Below, piece by piece: positions 9,585-19,317 of a DNA stretch of 64,000 nt (position 1 is the first letter of the stretch; each line of letters begins with the position of its first letter). Where the stretch lies: assembly GCA_014654775.1 (NCBI GenBank), contig JACVZW010000087.1:1-64000 (forward strand), written 5' to 3'. The DNA is from Paracoccaceae bacterium. Its GTDB lineage: Bacteria; Pseudomonadota; Alphaproteobacteria; Rhodobacterales; Rhodobacteraceae. Both the position numbers and the translations under genes were made by a program. The notes beneath the pieces are model-generated. The model saw nothing but the letters and a program-made list of their open reading frames with translations. It did no database searches and was not told where the DNA came from.

Positions 9585-10412
9585 ATGTCAACCGGACTTA
9601 TGGCAGGAAAGCGCGGCCTCATCATGGGGCTGGCCAATGACAAATCCATCGCCTGGGGCATTGCCAAGACCCTCGCCGACCACGGCGCCGAGATGGCCTT
9701 CTCCTATCAGGGAGAGGCGCTGAAAAAGCGTGTCGAACCCCTCGCCGCCTCTATCGGCACTCCGCTCCTCTTCGAATGTGACGTTGCGTCAGAAGAGTCG
9801 ATGGATGCCCTTTTCGCAGGTCTCAAGGCGCATTGGGGCCAGATCGACTTCCTCGTCCATGCCATCGGCTTCTCCGACAAGAACGAATTGCGCGGCCGCT
9901 ATGTCGACACGACTCGCGCAAACTTTCTCATGACGATGGACATTTCCGTCTATTCCTTTACCGCCGTCTGCCAGCGCGCGGCGGCCATGATGCCCGCCGG
10001 CGGATCGCTTCTGACCCTCACCTATTATGGGGCAGAAAAGGTCATGCCTCACTACAACGTGATGGGTCTGGCCAAGGCCGCGCTCGAATCCAGCGTGAAA
10101 TACATCGCCGAAGACCTCGGCAAGGACGGCATCCGGGTCAACGCCATCTCGGCAGGTCCGATCAAGACGCTCGCCGCCTCCGGCATCGGCGACTTCCGCT
10201 ACATCATGAAGTGGAACGAGTTGAACTCCCCGCTCCGCCGCAACGTCACGCAGGAAGAGGTGGGCAAGGCCGCGCTCTACTTGCTCTCCGACCTCGGCTC
10301 CGGCACGACGGGCGAGAACCTGCATGTCGATGCAGGCTACCATGTCGTCGGCATGAAGGCCGTGGATGCGCCCGACATCGATGCGGTGACGGGGCGGAAC
10401 GGCAAGGAATGA
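9585..10412 (+). CDS. fabI: Enoyl-[acyl-carrier-protein] reductase (NADH)
   Basis: 275 residues from ATG 9585. FabI reduces trans-2-enoyl-ACP in the last step of each fatty-acid elongation cycle. The nucleotide-binding start is GLANDKSIAWGIAKTL, the catalytic pair is the Tyr and Lys of YNVMGLAKAALESS (Y-x6-K), and the family motif SAGPIKTLAASGI follows. A longer open frame begins at 8868, but the upstream part is antisense to pdxH and the 9585 start fits FabI length. The stop overlaps the next gene's ATG by 4 bp. Confidence 0.96.
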   Translation: MSTGLMAGKRGLIMGLANDKSIAWGIAKTLADHGAEMAFSYQGEALKKRVEPLAASIGTPLLFECDVASEESMDALFAGLKAHWGQIDFLVHAIGFSDKNELRGRYVDTTRANFLMTMDISVYSFTAVCQRAAAMMPAGGSLLTLTYYGAEKVMPHYNVMGLAKAALESSVKYIAEDLGKDGIRVNAISAGPIKTLAASGIGDFRYIMKWNELNSPLRRNVTQEEVGKAALYLLSDLGSGTTGENLHVDAGYHVVGMKAVDAPDIDAVTGRNGKE

Positions 10413-11023
10413 CGCTCGCCGCCTTCCTCGCCTTCGCGGGCCTCGTGATCTTCGCCGCCGTCTCTCCGGGGCCTGCGGTGCTGATGTCCGCCCGCACCGG
10501 CCTGACCGAAGGTTTTCGCACCGGGCTGATGCTCGCCATGGGCATCGGCGCGGGCGCGGTGGTCTGGGCGTCCGCGGCGATGTTCGGCCTCAACCTCCTC
10601 TTCGCCGCCGCGCCCACCCTGCTCTGGGCGCTCAAGCTCGGCGGTGCGGCCTATCTGATCTGGATGGCGGTGCAGCTCTGGCGCGACGCCAAGACCCCGC
10701 TCGTCACCGAGGACAGCCGCCCCCTGCCCCGCTCGGCCCTCTCGGCCTTCCGGCTCGGCCTCTTCACACAGCTTGCGAACCCCAAACCCGCCGTGATGTT
10801 CTCGGCCATCTTCCTTGGCACCGTGCCGCAGGGCACGGCCCTTTGGGTCTATGGCAGCCTCCTTGTCCTGATCTTCACCGCCGAAACCGCCTGGAACAGC
10901 CTCGTCGCCCGCATCTTCAGCCTCGATCGCACGCGGGCGCGCTATATCAGCCTCAAAACCCTGATCGACCGCAGCTTCGGCGGCCTGCTCGCCCTGCTGG
11001 GGGTCAAGATCGCCGCCACCTGA
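10409..11023 (+). CDS. LysE/RhtB-family amino-acid exporter
   Basis: 204 residues, strongly hydrophobic, about six membrane segments. The start [22 protein letters not shown] carries the family's SPGP motif near residue 19, and the interior has [16 protein letters not shown] and the [18 protein letters not shown] signature. The family exports amino acids or related metabolites. The substrate cannot be assigned. Its ATG overlaps the fabI stop (ATGA), so the two are probably co-translated, and gpt follows after 13 bp. Confidence 0.9.
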   Translation: MTLAAFLAFAGLVIFAAVSPGPAVLMSARTGLTEGFRTGLMLAMGIGAGAVVWASAAMFGLNLLFAAAPTLLWALKLGGAAYLIWMAVQLWRDAKTPLVTEDSRPLPRSALSAFRLGLFTQLANPKPAVMFSAIFLGTVPQGTALWVYGSLLVLIFTAETAWNSLVARIFSLDRTRARYISLKTLIDRSFGGLLALLGVKIAAT

Positions 11024-11036
11024 AAGGGAACCGCCG

Positions 11037-11561
11037 ATGTCCGCCGAACGCCTGCCGCATGAAAAAGGGTTCCATGTCAGCTGGGACCAGATCCACCGCG
11101 ACGCCCGCGCGCTCGCTTGGCGACTGGATGGCAAGGGTCCGGGCGAAGGCGGCACATGGAAGGCCGTGGTCGGCATCACGCGCGGCGGCCTTGTGCCCGC
11201 GATGATCGTCAGCCGCGAGTTGGACATCCGCGTGGTCGATACGATCAGCGTGAAATCCTATCACTCCGGCGGTGGCGCGCAGGACCAGCGGCGCGAGGCG
11301 CAGGTCGTGAAGGCCCCGCAGACCGACCTGATGGGCGACGGGTCTGGCATCCTGATCGTCGACGACCTCGTCGACAGCGGGCGGACGCTGGAACTGATCC
11401 GCAGCCTCTACCCCAAGGCGCATTGCGCCACCGTCTATGCCAAACCCCACGGCAAGCCGCAGGTCGACACCTATGTGACCGAGGTCAGCCAAGACACCTG
11501 GATCTTCTTTCCGTGGGACATGGCGCTGCAATATGTCCAACCCTTCCGCGGGCAGGACTGA
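11037..11561 (+). CDS. gpt: Xanthine phosphoribosyltransferase
   Basis: 174 residues. Gpt salvages xanthine and guanine using PRPP. The PRPP-binding motif [14 protein letters not shown] is at about residues 104-117, and the N-terminal [15 protein letters not shown] segment and TISVKSY loop match the XGPRT family. It follows the LysE gene by 13 bp with an AAAGGGA ribosome site, so it is likely in the fabI-lysE operon. Confidence 0.93.
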   Translation: MSAERLPHEKGFHVSWDQIHRDARALAWRLDGKGPGEGGTWKAVVGITRGGLVPAMIVSRELDIRVVDTISVKSYHSGGGAQDQRREAQVVKAPQTDLMGDGSGILIVDDLVDSGRTLELIRSLYPKAHCATVYAKPHGKPQVDTYVTEVSQDTWIFFPWDMALQYVQPFRGQD

Positions 11562-11596
11562 CTCACGGGCGCCCGTCCCGGCTGGACCGTGGCAAG

Positions 11597-11650
11597 ATGA
11601 GTATTTTTGCCAAGATGAAGATGCCGTTTCACCTTGGCCCAAATACTCAT
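11597..11650. repeat. Hairpin of the GAGTATTTTTGCC repeat family
   Basis: ATGAGTATTTTTGCCAAG and CTTGGCCCAAATACTCAT are inverted around a short loop containing GATGCCG, giving an imperfect 54-bp hairpin. The same arms occur at 54373-54425. It lies in the gap between gpt and the following aminotransferase gene and could end transcription or mark an inactive mobile repeat. Confidence 0.8.
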
Positions 11651-11801
11651 GCGACGCCGCCCAGCCGCGCCACCGCCGGGCAGTCTGCGCATCCCGGCCC
11701 GCCCGCCTGTCGCAAACGGTGCCCAGCTTGCGCGAAATGACAGGCGCAGCCCGCCACTTCCGCCCCTAGACTGCCGCCCAAACCGCCCACGGAGCCACCG
11801 C

Positions 11802-12980
11802 ATGTCCCTGCCCCTGAACCCCGCCATGGCCGCCACCGATCCCCCCCCGGTGATGGAGGCCCGTCGTTGGCTGCAGGGCGCCACCTTCCCCGCCGACCGC
11901 CCGCTGATCAATGTCAGTCAGGCCGCCCCCGTCGATCCGCCCCCGCTGGGCCTCAGGCAGGCTCTGGCAGATGCCGCCCTGACCAATGACGCCGCCCATC
12001 TGTACGGCCCCGTCCTCGGCCTGCCCGAACTTCGGGCCGAGATCGCGGCGCAGTGGTCCGCCGCCTATGGCGGCACGATCACCGCCGAGGAAACCGCCAT
12101 CACCCAAGGCTGCAATCAGGCCTTCACCGCCGTGATGTCCACCCTCGCGGGCGCGGGGGACGAGGTGATCCTACCCACCCCGTGGTACTTCAATCACAAG
12201 ATGTGGCTCGACATGCAGGGGGTCAAAGCCGTGCCCCTGCCCGCAGGCCCCGGTCTGATCCCCGAGGCAGAGGCCGCCGCCCGCCTGATCACGCCCCGCA
12301 CCCGCGCCATCGTCTTGGTCAGCCCCAACAACCCCGGCGGGTCGGAATATCCGGCCGAAACGCTGGCCGCCTTCTGCGATCTCGCCCGGGCGAACAACCT
12401 CGCCCTCATCGTGGATGAAACCTACCGCGACTTCGACAGCCGCTCTGGCCGCCCGCACGACCTCTTTGCCGATCCCGACTGGTCCGACACGCTGATCCAG
12501 CTTTACAGCTTCTCCAAGGCCTACCGCCTGACCGGCCACCGCGTGGGGGCGATCGTCGCCAGCCCCGCCCGTCTGGCCGAAGTGGAAAAATTCCTCGACA
12601 CCGTCGCCATCTGCCCCTCGCAACTGGGCCAGATCGGGGCGCTCTGGGGGATGCAGAACCTCGCCCAATGGGTCGCGGGCGAACGCGCCGAAATCCTCGC
12701 CCGCCGCGCCGCCATGACCACGGGCTTCGCCGCCCTGCCGGACTGGAAACTCCTCGGCTGTGGCGCCTATTTCGCCTATGTCGAACATCCCTATCCCATG
12801 GCCTCCGACGCGCTGGCCAAACGCCTCGTGCACGAGGCGTCCATCCTCATGCTCCCCGGTACGATGTTCCAGCCGGACACGCATCCCGAAGGCGCGCGCC
12901 AACTCCGCATCGCCTTCGCCAATATCGATGCATCGGGGATCACTCAGATGTTCCAGCGCCTCGCCGCCCTCCGCCTCTAG
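11802..12980 (+). CDS. Fold-type I PLP-dependent aminotransferase
   Basis: 392 residues from ATG 11802. Visible are the substrate and PLP motifs of class I/II aminotransferases: YGPVLGLPELRAEIA, the SPNNPGGSEYPAE segment, VDETYRDF with the PLP-ring Asp and Tyr, and LYSFSKAYRLTGHRVG with the Schiff-base Lys. The C-terminal LRIAFANID has the substrate carboxylate-binding Arg. The exact amino donor is unclear. The gene stands alone after a hairpin repeat and ahead of the PpiD-like gene by 72 bp. Confidence 0.9.
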   Translation: MSLPLNPAMAATDPPPVMEARRWLQGATFPADRPLINVSQAAPVDPPPLGLRQALADAALTNDAAHLYGPVLGLPELRAEIAAQWSAAYGGTITAEETAITQGCNQAFTAVMSTLAGAGDEVILPTPWYFNHKMWLDMQGVKAVPLPAGPGLIPEAEAAARLITPRTRAIVLVSPNNPGGSEYPAETLAAFCDLARANNLALIVDETYRDFDSRSGRPHDLFADPDWSDTLIQLYSFSKAYRLTGHRVGAIVASPARLAEVEKFLDTVAICPSQLGQIGALWGMQNLAQWVAGERAEILARRAAMTTGFAALPDWKLLGCGAYFAYVEHPYPMASDALAKRLVHEASILMLPGTMFQPDTHPEGARQLRIAFANIDASGITQMFQRLAALRL

Positions 12981-13052
12981 CCCCGCTTGCCCCCCGCGCC
13001 CTGACCCTCTAGACAGGCTGCGACATATTCCCAGCCCGGACAGGCGCGACAG

Positions 13053-14933
13053 ATGGCCAAGAAGACGACCGACAGCGAAGAGCAGCCCCGCAAGAAGAAG
13101 ACGAGCATCGGCAATATCATCGTCTGGATCCTGCTCGTCCTCGTCATGATCGGCCTCGGCGGCTTCGGCGTCACCAATTTCGGCGGCGGGGTCACCACGT
13201 TGGCCCGCGTCGGCGACCGCGAGATCGAGGTGAACGACTACGCCCGCGCCCTCCAGCAAGAGTTGAACGCCCTCTCCGCACAGGTGGGCCAGCCCATCCC
13301 CTTCTCGCAGGCGCAGGCCTTCGGGCTTGACACGCAGGTGCTGCAGACCGTCATCACCCGCGCCGCGCTGGACAACGAGGCCGCGCGCATCGGCATCTCC
13401 GTGGGCGACGCCACCGTCGCGGGCGAGATCACCCAGATGCAGGCCTTCCAAGGCACCGCCGGCACCTTCGACCGCGACGCCTATCGCTTCACGCTGGAAC
13501 GCAACGACCTGACCGAAGCGCAGTTCGAAAGCGGCATCCGCGAAGACGTGGCCCGCTCCATCCTGCAAGGCGCTGTCGTGGGCGGCTTCGCGGCCCCGCA
13601 GGCCCTGACCGAAACGCTCACCGCCTATGCGGGCGAACGGCGCAGCTATTCTTGGCTCGCCTTGACGGAGGCCGATCTGCCCGCCCCGCTGGCGGAACCG
13701 ACCGAGGCCGATCTGCAAGCCTTCTACGACGCCAATATCGCCGACTTCACCAAGGCCGAGGCCAAGCGCATCACCTATATCGCGCTGCTGCCGGAAAAGC
13801 TCGCCCCCACGATGGAGGTGGACGAGGCCACGCTGCGCGATCTCTACGACCAGCGCATCGGCGAATTCATGATCCCCGAAAAGCGCCTCGTCGAACGGCT
13901 CGTCTACCCGACCGAGGCCGAGGCGCAGGCCGCCCGCGCCCGCCTCGACGCGGGCGAGGTGACCTTCGACGATCTCGTGGCCGAACGCGGCCTGACGCTT
14001 GATGCCATCGATCTGGGCGATGTCTCCAAGGCCGATCTGGGCGCGGCAGGCGAGGCGGTCTTCGCCCTCGCCGAACCCGGCGTGGCGGGCCCCGCCCTAT
14101 CGGACTTCGGCCCAGCGCTCTTCCGCATGAACGCCATCCTCGCCGCGCAGGAAACCACCTTCGACGCGGCGCGCGAAACCCTCTCGGCCGAGATGCGCGT
14201 CGCCGCCGCCCGCCGCGCCATCGGTTCCCGGATAGACGAGATCGACGATCTTCTCGCCTCCGGCGCCGATCTGGAAGAGGTCGCGCAAGAGGCAGGGATG
14301 GACCTTGCCACCCTCGACTACATCCCCGGCGAAACCGCCGAAGGCATCGCCGCCTATCCCGAATTCCGCGAGGCCGCCGAGGCGCTGCAGGACGGCGACT
14401 TCCCCGAGGTGATCCAGCTTGACGATGGCGCGCTGGCCGCGCTGCGTCTGGACGAGATCGTCCCCCCCACCCCGATCCCGCTGGACGAGGCGCGGGATGC
14501 CGTGACCGAAGGCTGGCGGGCCGAGGCGCTGGCCAAGGCGCTGGCCACGCGGGCCGAGGCCGTTAAGATCGAGGTCGCCGCCGGGGCCTCACTCGGTGCC
14601 TATGGCATCGTCACCGTCACCCGCGCCGTCACCCGCGACGCCTTTGTCGAAGATGCCCCCGCCGCCTTGATCGAGACGGTCTTCACCCTCGCCGAAGGCG
14701 ATCTCGCCGTCGTGCAGGGCGACGGCCTCGCCGGACTTGTCCGGCTGGACGCGATCCTGCCCGCCGAAACCGAAGGCGAGGATGCCATCGCCCTGCGTGA
14801 GGGCATCTCGATCCGCGCCCAGCAGACGCTGGCGCAGGATGCCTTCCAGATCTTCACCAATGCCCTGTCGAACGAAGCCGGCATCCAGATCGACCAATCG
14901 GCCGTGAACGCGGTCCATGCCCAGTTCAACTGA
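13053..14933 (+). CDS. PpiD/SurA-like membrane-anchored peptidyl-prolyl isomerase
   Basis: 626 residues. After a short basic N-terminus (KKTTDSEEQPRKKKT) a single membrane segment at about 21-43 anchors a large periplasmic part. A SurA_N-like region follows (NDYARALQQELNAL), then segments related to a parvulin domain (EFMIPEKRLVERLVYP and EVTFDDLVAERGL). The family helps outer-membrane proteins fold. Catalytic activity of the parvulin part is uncertain because the match is weak. It is immediately upstream of trpE, with 13 bp between them, a common Rhodobacteraceae arrangement. Confidence 0.85.
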   Translation: MAKKTTDSEEQPRKKKTSIGNIIVWILLVLVMIGLGGFGVTNFGGGVTTLARVGDREIEVNDYARALQQELNALSAQVGQPIPFSQAQAFGLDTQVLQTVITRAALDNEAARIGISVGDATVAGEITQMQAFQGTAGTFDRDAYRFTLERNDLTEAQFESGIREDVARSILQGAVVGGFAAPQALTETLTAYAGERRSYSWLALTEADLPAPLAEPTEADLQAFYDANIADFTKAEAKRITYIALLPEKLAPTMEVDEATLRDLYDQRIGEFMIPEKRLVERLVYPTEAEAQAARARLDAGEVTFDDLVAERGLTLDAIDLGDVSKADLGAAGEAVFALAEPGVAGPALSDFGPALFRMNAILAAQETTFDAARETLSAEMRVAAARRAIGSRIDEIDDLLASGADLEEVAQEAGMDLATLDYIPGETAEGIAAYPEFREAAEALQDGDFPEVIQLDDGALAALRLDEIVPPTPIPLDEARDAVTEGWRAEALAKALATRAEAVKIEVAAGASLGAYGIVTVTRAVTRDAFVEDAPAALIETVFTLAEGDLAVVQGDGLAGLVRLDAILPAETEGEDAIALREGISIRAQQTLAQDAFQIFTNALSNEAGIQIDQSAVNAVHAQFN

Positions 14934-14946
14934 CGGGCGCGGCGCG

Positions 14947-16455
14947 ATGAAACTGGAACCCTCCTTCGAGGACTTCGAAAAGGGCTGGACCGCCGGTCGC
15001 AACCAGCTGGTCCATACCCGCCTTGCCGCCGATCTGGACACGCCCGTCTCGCTCATGCTGAAACTGGCCGAAGCGCGCGCAGACACCTTCATGCTGGAAA
15101 GCGTGACAGGGGGCGAGGTGCGCGGCCGCTACTCCGTCGTCGGCATGAAGCCCGATCTGATCTGGCAATGCCACGGGCTGCACAGCCGCATCAACCGCGA
15201 GGCCCGCTTCGACCCCGCCGCCTTCACGCCGCTGGATGGCCACCCGCTCGACACGCTGCGCGCGCTGATCGCGGAAAGCCGGATCGACCTGCCCGAAGGC
15301 TTGCCCGCCATCGCGGCGGGGCTTTTCGGCTATCTCGGCTATGACATGATCCGTCTGGTAGAACATCTGCCCGAGGTGAACCCCGATCCGCTGGGTCTGC
15401 CCGATGCCGTGCTGATGCGCCCCTCGGTGGTGGCGGTGCTGGATGGCGTGAAGGGCGATGTGACACTGGTCGCCCCCGCTTGGGTGGCCTCCGGCCTTTC
15501 GGCGCGGGCAGCCTATGCGCAGGCCGCCGAACGGGTGATGGACGCGCTGCGCGATCTGGATCGCGCGCCCCCTGCCCCCCGCGACTATGGCGAGGCCGCG
15601 CCCGTGGGCGAGGCACAGTCGAACTTCACCCATGACGGCTATAAGGCCGCCGTGGAAAAGGCCAAGGACTATATCCGCGCGGGCGACATCTTTCAGGTCG
15701 TGCCCAGCCAACGCTGGTCGCAACGGTTTGAGGCGCCGCCCTTCGCGCTTTACCGCTCGCTGCGGCGGACCAACCCGTCACCCTTCATGTTCTTCTTCAA
15801 CTTCGGCGGCTTTCAAGTCGTGGGCGCCAGCCCCGAAATCCTCGTCCGCCTGCGCGATGGCGAGGTGACGATCCGCCCCATCGCAGGCACCCGCAAGCGC
15901 GGCGCAACCCCGGAAGAGGACAAGGCGCTGGAGCAGGACCTGCTGTCGGACAAGAAGGAACTGGCCGAACATCTGATGCTGCTCGACCTTGGGCGCAATG
16001 ATGTGGGCCGGGTGGCACGCGTCGGAACGGTACGCCCCACCGAGCAGTTCATCATCGAACGCTATTCCCACGTCATGCATATCGTGTCGAACGTGGTGGG
16101 CCAGATCGCCGAAGGCGAGGATGCGCTGTCGGCCCTGCTGGCCGGTCTGCCCGCAGGCACGGTGTCAGGCGCGCCCAAAGTCCGCGCGATGGAGATCATC
16201 GACGAGCTGGAGCCCGAAAAGCGCGGCATATATGGCGGCGGTCTGGGCTATTTCGCGGCCAATGGCGAGATGGATTTCTGCATCGCGCTGCGCACAGCCG
16301 TGCTGAAGGATGAAACCCTCTACATTCAGGCGGGGGGCGGCGTCGTCTATGACAGCGACCCCGAGGCGGAATACCAAGAGACGGTGAACAAGTCCCGCGC
16401 GCTCCGCCGCGCGGCCGAGGATGCGGGTCTTTTCACCCGTCGCGGGAACGGCTGA
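14947..16455 (+). CDS. trpE: Anthranilate synthase component I
   Basis: 502 residues from ATG 14947. An in-frame upstream start at 14917 overlaps the previous gene, so it is less likely. TrpE converts chorismate to anthranilate with TrpG. The N-terminal FMLESVTGGEVRGRYS corresponds to the Trp-feedback LLES region. The chorismate-binding core includes GDIFQVVPSQRW, PIAGTRKRGATPEEDKALE, RNDVGRV, and the catalytic AGTVSGAPKVRAMEIIDELE. It is separated from trpGDC by about 2.3 kb and a gene on the other strand, as in many Rhodobacteraceae. Confidence 0.97.
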   Translation: MKLEPSFEDFEKGWTAGRNQLVHTRLAADLDTPVSLMLKLAEARADTFMLESVTGGEVRGRYSVVGMKPDLIWQCHGLHSRINREARFDPAAFTPLDGHPLDTLRALIAESRIDLPEGLPAIAAGLFGYLGYDMIRLVEHLPEVNPDPLGLPDAVLMRPSVVAVLDGVKGDVTLVAPAWVASGLSARAAYAQAAERVMDALRDLDRAPPAPRDYGEAAPVGEAQSNFTHDGYKAAVEKAKDYIRAGDIFQVVPSQRWSQRFEAPPFALYRSLRRTNPSPFMFFFNFGGFQVVGASPEILVRLRDGEVTIRPIAGTRKRGATPEEDKALEQDLLSDKKELAEHLMLLDLGRNDVGRVARVGTVRPTEQFIIERYSHVMHIVSNVVGQIAEGEDALSALLAGLPAGTVSGAPKVRAMEIIDELEPEKRGIYGGGLGYFAANGEMDFCIALRTAVLKDETLYIQAGGGVVYDSDPEAEYQETVNKSRALRRAAEDAGLFTRRGNG

Positions 16456-16479
16456 GGGCATCACCCTGTGGTGGGCGTT

Positions 16480-16549
16480 GCTGGGGGGCTGTCTGCCCCC
16501 CGTGCCGCTGCGCGGCCCTCCCCCCGAGGATATTTTCAGACAGAAGATG
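16480..16549 (+). repeat. Composite G-rich hairpin plus GATATTTT repeat
   Basis: Three parts follow each other: a GGGGGGCTG...CTGCCCCCC-type hairpin, a GCCGCTGCGCGGC mini-hairpin, and CCCCCGAGGATATTTTCAG then ACAGAAGATG. The same three-part layout is present in reverse at 38054-38125 and, more diverged, within 54426-54470. It lies 24 bp after trpE, so it may also act as its terminator. Confidence 0.75.
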
Positions 16550-16751
16550 CAGCAGAGGCAGGGCATGGGAACACCCCGCCCGATGCAGCCGGACGGGGTG
16601 CCATCTCCTGTCGCGGTCATCGGGATCCCTCCCTGTACCGCTGGGCCAGTCTGGCCGATAAGCGTAAAGGCCCGGTTAAGGCCGAGGAGGCGGCAGAGTG
16701 GGGCGGCCGCGCTGCCTTGTGCCAAACGCGGCATCGGCCTTTTGGGCGCGC

Positions 16752-17098
16752 GTTAACCTTAACAGGCTGTGACTGCCTTTGCGCGTTCTCGTCGGTTTGC
16801 GGGCGGAAGGGCGAGGACACACCGTTCCCCGCCATGCCCCGGCAGCCCCCGACCCGCATCGTGGCGATCCGTCGTCGCTCACCCCGCGTTAACCTTAACG
16901 GGGCCTCACCGTGCGCTGCGTGCCCACAGTTTGCGGCACAGAGGTCGGCACGGCGACGGCACCCCCCCGCCCCTTGCTCCCGCCACGCGCCGACCCTCGC
17001 GCCCTTCACCCCGCGTTAACCTTAACGGGGCCTCACCGTGCGCTGCGTGCCCACAGTTTGCGGCACAGAATGCGGCACAAAACAGGGCACAGCGAAAG
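16752..17098 (+). repeat. Direct-repeat cluster with GTTAACCTTAAC and GTGCCCACAGTTTGCGGCACA
   Basis: A 64-bp sequence is perfectly repeated at 16879-16942 and 17006-17069. It contains GTTAACCTTAACG and GCTGCGTGCCCACAGTTTGC, then GGCACA units; the second copy continues with two more GGCACA-type units to about 17098. A third GTTAACCTTAAC stands alone at 16752-16763. Together with 16480-16549 this fills the 674-bp space between trpE and the deacetylase. Related copies are at 32795-32849 (reversed) and 61163-61246. Confidence 0.85.
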
Positions 17099-17129
17099 CC
17101 GCTGCGAAAGGCCGATTAAGGCAGTCCCG

Positions 17130-18590
17130 TCAATTGCTTGCAGGCCGCTGCAGAACCGCGCTCACCGGGGCCAGAGCCACGCTCGCCGCCCGCCCTTCGA
17201 CCGTCCATTCGAGGATCGCGGCCACCGTATCGGGGCGCAGGCGACCGATCACCACTACTGCCCCTTCCTGCGCCGCCTTGAACGCCGCCCGGTCCAGATA
17301 GTTGCGCATTTTCGGGACGGATTCCCCTTCGGAATCAAGGATACGGAAGATCACCGCACTCGGCACACCCTCGCGCCGCGCCACCTGATCGGCCGGGTTC
17401 AGCCCGCGGTCATAGGTCAAAAGGCCACGCCCTTGATCGGCCACGATCGGCACCGCCTGCCGGGCCAGATCGAGACTTTCCTGAAACCCGCCCTCGGGCG
17501 CGTCCACCACTGCCACCGCCTCGGGCAGGGCCATGTCCAGCGCCTGAAAACTCTGCTCCATATCAGCGGCCGTCGCCCCCGCCGGAAGCCCCGTCGCCAG
17601 CATCGCCACCTCTTGCCCTGCCGCCCGGTAAGCTATTGCTGCCATTGCGGATTCCGGTCGCAGCGGGTCAAGCACAAAGGTCACCGGGAAGGGCAGTTTC
17701 GCCACCTCCGCCCGGATGGTGGCATCCGCCCCCTCATCGATCAGCATCAGCGCAAAGAGCGGCTTGCCCTCGTCATTGGCGAAGGGTCGCGCAAAGAGAT
17801 CAAGCGGCGTCGCCCCTTCAGGAACCGCCTCGGCCGGGGCCTCCGCCATGGCGTCCCCCGCCTCGGCCGCAGGCGCATCGCCGATCCGCGGCAGGCGGTC
17901 CGTCGTCACGCCGTCCACCCGATCTTCCAGCGTGCCATCCGGCGCCAGCGTCGCCGCGTCCGCCTCCGGATCGACCGGGGCGACGATGGCCGGGGCCTCC
18001 GGCGCCTGCGGGGCCGGGGTCAGCAGAGCCTCCTCCCGCGGGGCCTCCACCGGGGCGGGCGGGGCCTCCTGCTGCGGGAGGGCCGCCTCACCCATCGGCA
18101 CGGTCGGGGCGGCGGGCACCGGTTGCAGTTCCGGTTGGACAGGAACCGCCGGAGCCGGGGCCGCATCGGCCGCCATCTCGGGAATGGCCGGCGCGGCCGG
18201 GGCGGCGGTCATCGGCGCAGCCGGCGCGGCCTCGGCCGTTTCCATTTCAGGATCAAGAGGTTGCGCCTCTTCCATGGCATCTTCCGTCGCGGGCGGCGGC
18301 GCTTCGGCGGCGGTTGCAGGGGGCGCGGGATCGGGCGCAGGCTCTGCCACGCCCTCGGCTTCTGCGGCGGGTTCCGCTGCTGGCTCTGGCGCCTTCTGCA
18401 GGATCTCCGGCATCTCCACCGGTTCCGGCGCTGCGGGCAAGGCCTCCGGCGTGGCGACTGGCTCTGCTGTCTCAGGGGCCAGCGCAGCAGAAGGGGCCCC
18501 GGGCAGCGGAGCCACCTGCGACATCACCGCCAAACCCGCCGCAGCGACCACGCCGCCCCAGATCACGCCCGTCACAAAGCCCCGGATCAC
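17130..18590 (-). CDS. Divergent polysaccharide deacetylase family protein
   Basis: 486 residues from GTG 18590, which has AGGAG 8 bp upstream. A longer frame from 18701 is open but would leave only 25 bp to trpG. Layout: one membrane segment near the start ([17 protein letters not shown]), a long Pro/Ala/Glu-rich linker of roughly 200 residues, then a globular domain ([30 protein letters not shown]...) of the divergent polysaccharide deacetylase (YibQ-like) family. The usual metal-binding NodB motifs are not evident. It probably acts in the periplasm on envelope sugars, but its substrate is unknown. Confidence 0.82.
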   Translation of the reverse strand: MIRGFVTGVIWGGVVAAAGLAVMSQVAPLPGAPSAALAPETAEPVATPEALPAAPEPVEMPEILQKAPEPAAEPAAEAEGVAEPAPDPAPPATAAEAPPPATEDAMEEAQPLDPEMETAEAAPAAPMTAAPAAPAIPEMAADAAPAPAVPVQPELQPVPAAPTVPMGEAALPQQEAPPAPVEAPREEALLTPAPQAPEAPAIVAPVDPEADAATLAPDGTLEDRVDGVTTDRLPRIGDAPAAEAGDAMAEAPAEAVPEGATPLDLFARPFANDEGKPLFALMLIDEGADATIRAEVAKLPFPVTFVLDPLRPESAMAAIAYRAAGQEVAMLATGLPAGATAADMEQSFQALDMALPEAVAVVDAPEGGFQESLDLARQAVPIVADQGRGLLTYDRGLNPADQVARREGVPSAVIFRILDSEGESVPKMRNYLDRAAFKAAQEGAVVVIGRLRPDTVAAILEWTVEGRAASVALAPVSAVLQRPASN

Positions 18591-18726
18591 CGCCCGCACT
18601 CCTCTGTCTTCCGGCCCCTTCCGGGCCTTGGGAACGCCACTATCACTTGACGCCCCTCTTCCGCTCGGCCCATGTATAGCCCGACCCGCGCGCGGGTTCA
18701 TCCCCTATCCGGCAAGGCCCTGCAAG

Positions 18727-19317
18727 ATGCTGCTTCTGATCGACAACTATGACAGCTTCACCTACAACCTCGTCCACTATCTGGGCGAGTTGGGGGCCGA
18801 TGTCGCCGTCCACCGCAACGATGCGCTGGATGTGCAGGCGGTGCTTGCGATGCGGCCTGAGGCGATCGTTCTCTCTCCCGGCCCCTGCGACCCGGCACAG
18901 GCGGGGATCTGCCTGCCCCTGACCACCGCAGCCGCCGAGGCGCGGATTCCTCTGCTCGGCGTCTGCCTTGGCCATCAGACGATCGGCGAAGCCTTCGGCG
19001 GCAAGGTCGTCCGCTGCCATGAGATCGTGCATGGCAAGATGGGCGCGATGCACCATGCGGGCAAGGGCGTCTTCCGCGGTCTGCCCTCCCCATTCCTCGC
19101 CACCCGCTACCATTCGCTGATCGTGGAACGCGCCAGCCTGCCGGACTGCCTCGAAGTCACCGCATGGCTGGAGGACGGCACCATCATGGGCCTGCGCCAC
19201 AAAGAGCGGCTGATCGAAGGCGTGCAGTTCCACCCCGAAAGCATCGCCTCGGAACACGGCCACCAGCTTCTCCGCAACTTTCTGGAAGAGGCCAAAGCCG
19301 CATCGGTGGCGGCATGA
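18727..19317 (+). CDS. trpG: Anthranilate synthase component II (glutamine amidotransferase)
   Basis: 196 residues. TrpG supplies ammonia from glutamine to TrpE. The class I amidotransferase triad is visible: Cys in [15 protein letters not shown], and His/Glu in [14 protein letters not shown]. The N-terminal [18 protein letters not shown] is typical. AAGATG context shows no strong Shine-Dalgarno, yet the start fits the family. The gene begins the trpGDC group and overlaps trpD by 4 bp. Confidence 0.97.
   Translation: MLLLIDNYDSFTYNLVHYLGELGADVAVHRNDALDVQAVLAMRPEAIVLSPGPCDPAQAGICLPLTTAAAEARIPLLGVCLGHQTIGEAFGGKVVRCHEIVHGKMGAMHHAGKGVFRGLPSPFLATRYHSLIVERASLPDCLEVTAWLEDGTIMGLRHKERLIEGVQFHPESIASEHGHQLLRNFLEEAKAASVAA

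Noticed and set aside
16911-18650. Long plus frame opposite the deacetylase
   Set aside because: Antisense to a Pro/Ala-rich linker, with no domain.
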